Shown here: piece after piece, positions 58,062 to 64,000 of the stretch
Numbering within the stretch: the stretch's first letter is position 1
Layout of the letters: every line of letters starts with the position of its first letter
Origin: Caulobacter hibisci
GTDB lineage: Bacteria; Pseudomonadota; Alphaproteobacteria; Caulobacterales; Caulobacteraceae
Reading direction: 5' to 3'
DNA: 64,000 bases
NCBI RefSeq assembly: GCF_016135805.1
Contig: NZ_JADWOX010000021.1
Location: 1 to 64,000, forward strand
Notes under the pieces: generated by a model
Database searches by the model: none
The model's input: only the letters and a program-made list of their open reading frames with translations
Told to the model about the DNA's origin: nothing
Program-made: the position numbers and the translations under genes

Positions 58062-58973
58062 CTAGCTGAACAGGATCGACGACAGGCGCTTGCGGCCCTG
58101 CTTGGCCACTTCCGAGGTCGGACCGGCGGCCTCGAACACGGTCAGCAGCTGCTTGCGGGCGGCTTCGTCGTTCCAGGCGCGGTCGCGCTGGATGATGGTC
58201 AGCAGGTGATCGCTGGCCGCGTCGAGGCGCCCGGCGCCGGCCAGGGCCTTGGCGAGTTCGAACCGGGCCTCGTGGTCGTCGGCGTTGGCGGCCAGGCGCT
58301 GCTCGAAGGCGGCCGTCTCGGACGGAGCGGCCTCGGCCAGCTTCAAGGCGGCGCGGACGCTTTCGAGGTCAGGATCCTTGGCGGTCGTCGGCGCCATGGC
58401 GGCGATCTCGGCCGCGCGCTCCAGGTCGCCGCCGGCCAGGTAGACGCGGGCCAGACCGCCCAGCGCCTTGATGTTGTCCGGCTCCATCTGCAGCACCTGG
58501 GCGAAGGCCTGGGCCGCGCCGCCCAAGTCCTCGACGTCCAGGCTCTCCTTGGCCATGGCCAGCAGCTCGTCGACGGCGCCGGCCGCGGGCGGACCCGAGA
58601 TGCGCTCGACGAACTGCTGGATCTGGCTTTCGGGCAGGGCGCCCTGGAAGCCGTCCACGGGCTGACCGTCGACGAAGGCGTAGACGGTGGGGATCGACTG
58701 CACGCGCAGTTGGCCGGCGAAGCCCGGGTTCTTGTCGACGTCGATCTTGACCAGCTTGACCGCGCCCTTGGCGGCGTTGACCACCTTTTCCAGGGCCGGG
58801 GTCAGCTGGCGGCACGGGCCGCACCAGGTGGCCCAGAAGTCGACGATCACCGGCTGGACCTTCGAGGCCTCGATGACGTCGGCCAGGAAGCTGTCGTCGG
58901 TCCCGTCCTTGATGTGCTCGCTCTTGCCGCCGCCGGCCTGGATGGGGGCGGGCTTTTCACCGATCAGGGACAT
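58062..58973 (-). CDS. Thioredoxin-TPR co-chaperone (CnoX/YbbN-like)
   Basis: A 303-residue protein. A thioredoxin domain (about 25-135) has the active site WCGPC (Cys51, Cys54) and the cis-proline in SIPTVYAF. The C-terminal half is TPR-like, with repeats such as DLGGAAQAFAQVLQMEPDN and GLARVYLAGGDLERAAEI. E. coli CnoX (YbbN) hands chlorine-damaged proteins to GroEL, but its site is SxxC; this one keeps both cysteines and so may have redox activity as in Caulobacter CnoX. Confidence 0.87.
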   Translation of the reverse strand: MSLIGEKPAPIQAGGGKSEHIKDGTDDSFLADVIEASKVQPVIVDFWATWCGPCRQLTPALEKVVNAAKGAVKLVKIDVDKNPGFAGQLRVQSIPTVYAFVDGQPVDGFQGALPESQIQQFVERISGPPAAGAVDELLAMAKESLDVEDLGGAAQAFAQVLQMEPDNIKALGGLARVYLAGGDLERAAEIAAMAPTTAKDPDLESVRAALKLAEAAPSETAAFEQRLAANADDHEARFELAKALAGAGRLDAASDHLLTIIQRDRAWNDEAARKQLLTVFEAAGPTSEVAKQGRKRLSSILFS

Positions 58974-59049
58974 GGGGGGTCTTCTCTCACGCGCGGGTCG
59001 TTCAGCGCCGCAACATGGTCCTTGAGCGCGCGGTTCGCAATCGTCGCCG

Positions 59050-59445
59050 TCAGCCGTGGCCGAGGATCGCCCACAGGACCCCCGCGCCAGCTCCCAGCAG
59101 GCCCAGCCAGGTTAGCACCATGCCGATGGCGCGCGGCGGCACCTTGGCGCCGGTCAACATGCCGATGGCGTGGATCAGCCGGCCGACGCCCAGGGCGATG
59201 GCGCTGGCCAGCACCAGGATGGTCGGTGCGCCCTGCAATTCGGCCAGGCCCATCGCGATCAGGCCCAGCGGCATGTACTCGATGAAGTTGCCGTGGGCGC
59301 GCATGCGGCCGGCCAGCACCGCGTCGCCGCCTTCGCCCAGTGAGATCCGCGTGCGTGTGCGGCGCAGGGCCACGGGCAGGCTTAGCCCGACCAGGCCCGC
59401 GACGCTGGCGATGCAAAGAACGGACGTGATCGGCAGCCACACCAT
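59050..59445 (-). CDS. MAPEG family membrane protein
   Basis: A 131-residue membrane protein with about four helices. It matches MAPEG proteins: a short N-terminal helix, RRTRTRISLGEGGDAVLAGRMRAHGNFIEYMPLGLIAMGLAEL (the Arg/Asn/Glu glutathione-binding stretch) and a C-terminal helix pair. Bacterial members are glutathione transferase-like, but the substrate is not known. Confidence 0.85.
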   Translation of the reverse strand: MVWLPITSVLCIASVAGLVGLSLPVALRRTRTRISLGEGGDAVLAGRMRAHGNFIEYMPLGLIAMGLAELQGAPTILVLASAIALGVGRLIHAIGMLTGAKVPPRAIGMVLTWLGLLGAGAGVLWAILGHG

Positions 59446-59535
59446 GGTTTCATCCCCTTTTGGTTATTGTGGGCGGATGATGTGGCTTATGGTTGTGTCG
59501 CGCAAGGGCGCCGGGTCGCCCGGGTCCTCGGGTCC

Positions 59536-60042
59536 TCAGCCCACCACGGCCATCGCCTCGAAATCGACGATCATCGGCTCGATGCCCAGCGCCGCCAGGA
59601 ATTTGCGGAAACCCGCCTGGCTGACGGCGGTGGTGGCGTCGTTCTTCAGCGGATGGAAGTTGACCGGATCGGCCTGGGCCAAGGCCTTGTCGAGCACGAA
59701 GCGCACCTTGCGGTCGCCGTCGTTGATCAGGCCGAAGGCCGTCACCGAGCCCGGCGTCACGCCCAGCGTCTCGACCATCATCGCCTCCGGGCCGAACGAC
59801 AGCCGGCCCGAGCCGATCACGTGGTGCAGCTTCTTGAGGTCGATCGCCGTCTCGCCCAGGGCCGAGATCAGCCACAGCTGGCCCTTGGCGTCTTTCAGGA
59901 ACAGGTTCTTGGTGTGACCGCCGGGCAGGGCCTTCTTGATCTCCAGCCCCTCCTCGACGCGGAACACCGGCGGGTGGTCGAGGGTGGAATGGTCGACGCC
60001 GTGGGCGTCGAAGAAGGCGAACAGGTCGGCGCGGGTCTTCAT
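59536..60042 (-). CDS. Prolyl-tRNA editing protein (ProX/YbaK type)
   Basis: A 168-residue protein of the INS/YbaK superfamily that clears mischarged tRNA-Pro. The family motifs are DHPPVFRVEEGLEIKKALPGGHTKNLFLKD (Lys of the active site) and the GSVTAFGLINDGDRKVRFVLDKAL segment. The GGHTKNLFL stretch places it with ProXp-ala/PrdX. The likely substrate is Ala-tRNA-Pro. Confidence 0.87.
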   Translation of the reverse strand: MKTRADLFAFFDAHGVDHSTLDHPPVFRVEEGLEIKKALPGGHTKNLFLKDAKGQLWLISALGETAIDLKKLHHVIGSGRLSFGPEAMMVETLGVTPGSVTAFGLINDGDRKVRFVLDKALAQADPVNFHPLKNDATTAVSQAGFRKFLAALGIEPMIVDFEAMAVVG

Positions 60043-60103
60043 GCGCCCGTTCTAGCCAGGAGAGGGGCGGCCGGTCGAGCCGGCGCGCCCCCCATTTTTG
60101 GCG

Positions 60104-60793
60104 CTACTGGGTCAGCGGGCGCAGGATGATCTCGACCCGGCGGTTCTGGGCGCGGCCCTCGGCGGTGTCGTTGGTGGCGATCGGCTGGCGCTCGCCCTGG
60201 CCGGCCACGAAGACGCGGTCGGGCAGCACGCGGCCGGGGCCGGTCAGATAGCCGGCCACCGAGCCGGCGCGGCGCTCCGACAGGGCCTGGTTGTAGTCGT
60301 CCGGACCGCTGCTGTCGGCGTGGCCGACCACGTCGATCGTGGTCTGGGGATAGGCGTTCAGGGTGCGGGCCACGTCGTCGAGCACGCGGGTGAACTGCGG
60401 CTGCACGTCCGACTTGTCGACGGCGAAGGTCACGTCGCTGGGCATGACCAGCACGATCTGGTCGCCGTTGCGGCGGATGGCGACGCCCGAGCCTTCCAGG
60501 CTGCGGCGGAAGTCGGCCTGCTGGCGGTCCATGTAGTTGCCGACGGCGCCGCCGGCCAGGGCGCCGATGCCCGCGCCGATCAGCGCGTTCTTGCGGCCCT
60601 GCTCGCCCTTGTTGGTGTTGGTCAGGTAGCCCAGCAGCGCGCCGCCGGCGGCGCCGGCCAGGGCCCCGGTGCCGGTGTTGTTGCGCACCGGCATGCCGGT
60701 ATAGGGGTCGGTGGTGGTGCAGGCGGTCATGGCGCCGGCGCCGATCAGGAGGGCGCCGAGAGCGGCGGCGCGGAAGGCGGTCTTGTTGGTCAT
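60104..60793 (-). CDS. OmpA-family lipoprotein with glycine zipper
   Basis: A 229-residue outer-membrane lipoprotein. The lipobox is MTAC (Cys25). A glycine-zipper segment (about 42-90, ALAGAAGGALLGYL and ALIGAGIGALAGGAVG) is followed by an OmpA-like peptidoglycan-binding domain with VVGHADSSGPDDYNQALSERRAGSV and GRAQNRRVEI. It would tie the outer membrane to the wall. Confidence 0.9.
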   Translation of the reverse strand: MTNKTAFRAAALGALLIGAGAMTACTTTDPYTGMPVRNNTGTGALAGAAGGALLGYLTNTNKGEQGRKNALIGAGIGALAGGAVGNYMDRQQADFRRSLEGSGVAIRRNGDQIVLVMPSDVTFAVDKSDVQPQFTRVLDDVARTLNAYPQTTIDVVGHADSSGPDDYNQALSERRAGSVAGYLTGPGRVLPDRVFVAGQGERQPIATNDTAEGRAQNRRVEIILRPLTQ

Positions 60794-60946
60794 CTGCCGT
60801 CTATCCCGTGAAGTGTCGGATCAGCGGGTGAAACGCACCCGTTATGGTCAAGTTCCGACAAACGACATGAGCGGGGGATCAACGGCCTTCGTTCCGCCGC
60901 CTCTTGGGTGTAGTAAGGCCCGTCTTACTAACTCTGAAGGCCAACC

Positions 60947-61882
60947 GTGTCCGCATCCGCCATCGAGCCCGTCTCGTTCACTCTCTACAGCAAGGACTTC
61001 GACCGTTTCGCCCGCGAGCTGGGCGCCTCGTTCGAGCGCTATGGTTTCGCCGTGCTGGCGGACTATGACCTGCCGCAGGACCGGATCGACGCGGCCGTCG
61101 ACGACGCCAAGGCCTTCTTCGCCCTGCCGGTCGAGACCAAGAAGCAATATGCCGGGGTCAAGGGCGGCGCGCGCGGCTACATCCCGTTCGGGGTCGAGAC
61201 CGCCAAGGGCGCGACGCACCACGACCTGAAGGAATTCTGGCACATGGGCCGCGACCTGCCGCCCGGCCACCGCTTCCGCGCCACCATGGCCGACAACGTC
61301 TGGCCGGCCGAGATCCCGGCCTTCAAGCACGACGTCAGCTGGCTCTACAACGCGCTGGACGGCATGGGCGGCAAGGTGCTGGAGGCGATCGCCACCTACC
61401 TGAAGCTCGACCGCGACTTCTTCAAGCCGACCGTCGAGAACGGCAACAGCGTGCTGCGCCTGCTGCACTATCCGCCGATCCCGCAGGACGCCACCGGCGT
61501 GCGCGCCGGCGCCCACGGCGACATCAACACCATCACCCTGCTGCTCGGCGCCGAAGAAGGCGGGCTGGAGCTGCAGGACCGCAACGGCGAATGGCTGCCG
61601 ATCAACCCGCCGCCGGGCTGCATCGTCGTCAATATCGGCGACATGCTCGAGCGCCTGACCAACCATGTCCTGCCCTCGACCATCCACCGCGTGCAGAACC
61701 CGCCGCCCGAGCGCCGCGGCGTGCCGCGCTACTCGACGCCGTTCTTCCTGCACTTCGCGTCGGACTACGAGATCAAGACCCTGCCCAGCACCGTCACCGC
61801 CGAGAACCCGGACCGCTATCCGGACTCGATCACCGCCGACGAATTCCTCCAGCAGCGCCTGCGCGAGATCAAGCTGGCCTGA
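60947..61882 (+). CDS. 2-oxoglutarate/Fe(II)-dependent oxygenase (IPNS family)
   Basis: A 311-residue oxygenase. The metal site is His190 and Asp192 in AGAHGDINTITLL and the distal His in STIHRVQNPP; the 2OG-binding Arg is in VPRYSTPFF. The N-terminal DIOX_N region (FARELGASFERYGFAVL) is also present. Members of this family modify small molecules; the substrate is unknown. GTG 60947 is the start. A strong terminator follows. Confidence 0.88.
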   Translation: MSASAIEPVSFTLYSKDFDRFARELGASFERYGFAVLADYDLPQDRIDAAVDDAKAFFALPVETKKQYAGVKGGARGYIPFGVETAKGATHHDLKEFWHMGRDLPPGHRFRATMADNVWPAEIPAFKHDVSWLYNALDGMGGKVLEAIATYLKLDRDFFKPTVENGNSVLRLLHYPPIPQDATGVRAGAHGDINTITLLLGAEEGGLELQDRNGEWLPINPPPGCIVVNIGDMLERLTNHVLPSTIHRVQNPPPERRGVPRYSTPFFLHFASDYEIKTLPSTVTAENPDRYPDSITADEFLQQRLREIKLA

Positions 61883-61908
61883 CCGGCCGGTTCTGGTCCC
61901 TGAACGCC

Positions 61909-61938
61909 AAAGGCCCCGTCCTTGCGGACGGGGCCTTT
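61909..61938 (+). terminator. Rho-independent terminator after the 2OG oxygenase gene
   Basis: A perfect 13-bp stem (61909-61921 with 61926-61938) closes a TTGC loop, followed by more T. It may also help end the convergent TadG-like gene, whose stop is at 61969. Confidence 0.92.
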
Positions 61939-61968
61939 TTCATGGGCCGAATTCGTGGGGCAGGCCCG

Positions 61969-63852
61969 CTATTTTGCGATCCGTAGGGCGGAAATGTCCT
62001 GGGCGATCGACTTGAAGGTCGCCTTCAGCTCCGAGCCGGTGGAGGGGAACTTGGCCTTGTCGCTGTCGGTGGCGCACTTGGTCAGCATGTCCTTGGCGTC
62101 GGCGTCGCTGCCCACGTCGAAGCCGACCGTGTAGATCACGATGTTCTTCTTCTTCATCGCCGTGCAGGTGGCCTTGGCCTGGTCGAACAGGTCGCCATTG
62201 GTGGCCGAGCAGTCGATCTTGGTCCCGCTCTGGCCGGAATCCTTCGACATAACCCCCCGACAATAGCCGGTGTTGAAGGCGCCGTCGGTCATGATGATGA
62301 CCACTTTGAGCAGATCGGTCGCGCCGTAGGCCGCCGGCTTCTGGGTGCTGCTGGACCATAGTGAGCTGAAGTTGGGCGAGACCATGTACCAACCCCAGTC
62401 GATGCCGATCTGGCCGGCGGTCGAGCCCGAGGCGGTGAAGGCGGTGATCTTGGCCTTCAGGGCGGTCTTGTCGCTCGACAGCGGCATGATCTCCTCCGAG
62501 GGGCAGGTCGTGGCGCTGTAGTAGTGGCGGCCGACAAGGGCGGTGCTCGGCGAGTCGTCGGTATAAGCGTAGTCGGTCGAACCGGATGTTCCCGAGCGGT
62601 CGGTGGCGCAGGTGGTCAGCTTATAGGTGGTCGTGCTGTTGGACGTACTGTTGAAGGTGAAATTGGTGCAGCTGAAGGCGTAGCTGGTGGTGGTGTTGCA
62701 GGTCGCCGTGCCGCCCGAGGTGTAGGTCGACAGCGTCGTGCCGGCCACGCCGGTCAGCTCGAAGGTGTTGGTGGCCACCGTGCCGATCGTATAGCTGTTG
62801 CCGTTCAGCTGGGTCATGCCGCCGACGCTGGCCATGTCGACGATGTCGCCGTTCAGGTAGCCGTGCGACGCCGCGGTGACCACGGCCGTGCAGCGGGCGT
62901 TCGTGCACTTGGTCGTCGTGCCGCTCGACGTGTAGGTCGAGTAGCCGCTGTCAGTCCTGATATTGAGTTTGATCTTGTTGGCGTCTACGACGCTGGCGAC
63001 CGTGACGATCTGGCCGTTCAGCTGGGTCATGCCCTTGACGCCGCTGATGTAGAGCGTGTCGCCGGCGGAATAGCCGTGGCCGGTGATGGTGACGACCGCC
63101 GGATTGGCCTTGGTCACGCCGCTGATGCTCTTGCCCGAGGCGGTGGTCCAGTTGGCGATGTTGGTCACAGTGCGCACGGCCACGGGACCGCGCACCGTGT
63201 CGGCATAGGTCCCGACGTCGACGCCCACCGAATAGGGGATGATGGCGATCTTCGAATAGAACGGGGTCTGGGTGTCCTGGACGATGGTGTCGATGGCGTC
63301 CGACGCCGCCGTCTTCAAGTCGGTCAGGCGGGTGCCGAACATCGAGCCGGTGGTGTCGAGCACCAGGGCCACTTCCAGGTTCTTGGACGAACGGACGACC
63401 TCGGACTTGGCGCTGACCGCCAGGGTCTTGGACGTGGTCCACAGGTTCAGGATGATCGGGGTGATCGAGGTGCTGGCCTTGCCGACCACGGTCTCGGGCG
63501 TCGCTGCGCTGGTGCTGGTGGCGGCCACGGCCGCCACGCGGGTGAACGTGGCGCTGGCGGGGGCGTAGCCCAGTTCGGCCGTGAGGGCCGGCAGGCCGAT
63601 GGCGGTCAGGGAGGTCGCGTCCGTGGCCGTCGAGCGCGCGGCGATCAGGGTCGCGGCGTCCAGGGCGTCCTGCAGATTGCGGCGTTCCAGGGTCGCGCGG
63701 CTAATGTCGGCGATGCCGAAGCACAGGATCGACAACGGAATGAGGCTGAGGGCCACCCATACGGCGATGGCGCCGCGGGTGTCGGCGCACAGGCCCCGCA
63801 GGCGGGCGAGCGCCGCGTCGAGGCGAGCGGACAGGCGTCTGCGGACGGTCAT
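61969..63852 (-). CDS. TadG-like pilus protein with von Willebrand A domain and two inserted FCCH-like repeats
   Basis: A 627-residue exported membrane-anchored protein. The TadE/TadG N-terminus (DTRGAIAVWVALSLIPLSIL, helix about 28-50) is followed by a vWA domain with the MIDAS start DTTGS at 166-170 and TDG at 522-524. About 140 residues (about 245-383) interrupt the vWA fold with two repeats: GHGYSAGDTLYISGVKGM then TQLNG, and SHGYLNGDIVDMASVGGM then TQLNG, like the FCCH repeats seen in phage proteins. The region 315-450 is rich in Ser, Thr, Asn and Cys. No other Tad genes are adjacent. Confidence 0.75.
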   Translation of the reverse strand: MTVRRRLSARLDAALARLRGLCADTRGAIAVWVALSLIPLSILCFGIADISRATLERRNLQDALDAATLIAARSTATDATSLTAIGLPALTAELGYAPASATFTRVAAVAATSTSAATPETVVGKASTSITPIILNLWTTSKTLAVSAKSEVVRSSKNLEVALVLDTTGSMFGTRLTDLKTAASDAIDTIVQDTQTPFYSKIAIIPYSVGVDVGTYADTVRGPVAVRTVTNIANWTTASGKSISGVTKANPAVVTITGHGYSAGDTLYISGVKGMTQLNGQIVTVASVVDANKIKLNIRTDSGYSTYTSSGTTTKCTNARCTAVVTAASHGYLNGDIVDMASVGGMTQLNGNSYTIGTVATNTFELTGVAGTTLSTYTSGGTATCNTTTSYAFSCTNFTFNSTSNSTTTYKLTTCATDRSGTSGSTDYAYTDDSPSTALVGRHYYSATTCPSEEIMPLSSDKTALKAKITAFTASGSTAGQIGIDWGWYMVSPNFSSLWSSSTQKPAAYGATDLLKVVIIMTDGAFNTGYCRGVMSKDSGQSGTKIDCSATNGDLFDQAKATCTAMKKKNIVIYTVGFDVGSDADAKDMLTKCATDSDKAKFPSTGSELKATFKSIAQDISALRIAK

Positions 63853-63927
63853 AGGCGGTGGCCCCTCGTTCTTTCGCGCACGAGCATGGCGGAAGACGGT
63901 GAACAGGCGGCAAACGCCGAAAAAGAT

Positions 63928-64000
63928 TCAGCTTCCCCCGCGCCGGGCCCGAACGAAGTCGACGAAGGCGCGCAGCGGGGCGGGCATGTGCCGACGGCTG
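63928..64000 (-). CDS. C-terminus of a LysR-family regulator (partial)
   Basis: Only the last 23 codons are in the window. They read MPAPLRAFVDFVRARRGG before the TGA stop. The pattern of a (L/M)P-x-LRAF-x-DF segment is the usual C-terminal end of LysR proteins. The rest lies beyond the window. The call is a guess from a short match. Confidence 0.5.
   Translation of the reverse strand, partial: SRRHMPAPLRAFVDFVRARRGGS

Overview
This is a GC-rich chromosomal window with dense genes, short spacers and many GTG/TTG starts. Gene content points to Caulobacter or a close relative in the Caulobacterales (Alphaproteobacteria): a ChvI-ChvG-HprK-EIIA(Man)-HPr block, FlmA/FlmB, a RegB/RegA-type redox pair divergent from a SCO gene, an intracellular PHB depolymerase, and rbfA-truB-rpsO-pnp. 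I see no rRNA, tRNA, CRISPR array, transposase or phage block, and no gene-free stretch over 300 bases. Nearly all of it looks like core chromosome with a few accessory insertions.

Layout. 1-2.9 kb: MaoC-like hydratase, serine hydrolase and dienelactone hydrolase-like protein. 2.9-7.1 kb: translation/RNA block rbfA-truB-rpsO-pnp with two strong terminators. 7.1-13.7 kb: large secreted unknown, TorF-type porin, CHASE4 histidine kinase, YqgE protein, peroxiredoxin, YgjP-like metalloprotease. 13.8-18.8 kb: lipase, PHB depolymerase, SCO protein, RegB/RegA pair. 19-20.8 kb: SDR dehydrogenase, pterin dehydratase and HAD hydrolase; the SDR and HAD genes each carry a near-identical 18-bp operator-like palindrome just upstream of the start. 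21-29.6 kb: Tyr-rich secreted protein, rsmD, TMEM175-like channel, CPBP protease, a PlsC/CdsA-like/YnbA-like phospholipid cluster, RluB-type pseudouridine synthase, an unusual toxin-antitoxin pair overlapping tadA, and a small secreted protein.

29.7-38 kb: flmA-flmB (first steps of flagellin sugar synthesis), EthD protein, an unknown 568-residue protein, then chvI-chvG-hprK-EIIA-ptsH, which joins an envelope-stress two-component system to a regulatory phosphotransfer chain. 38-50.6 kb: esterase, M16 protease, bioB, CYTH-CHAD protein, AsmA protein, a 34-residue membrane peptide, ahcY, pyridoxal kinase, 2-hydroxyacid dehydrogenase. 50.7-64 kb: EstB-like hydrolase, RarD, asd, UbiH-family hydroxylase, Trm112-like protein, DUF805 protein, LonSB protein, CnoX-like thioredoxin, MAPEG protein, ProX-type editing protein, OmpA lipoprotein, 2OG-Fe(II) oxygenase, an orphan TadG-like protein with two inserted FCCH-like repeats, and the C-terminus of a LysR regulator cut by the window edge.

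The most promising unexplained items are the antitoxin/PIN pair overlapping tadA, the TadG-like protein with two inserted repeats, the shared operator of the SDR and HAD genes, REP-like hairpin pairs whose stems co-vary, and the unknown 568-residue protein divergent from chvI. All family calls come from reading motifs by eye; no database search was run.
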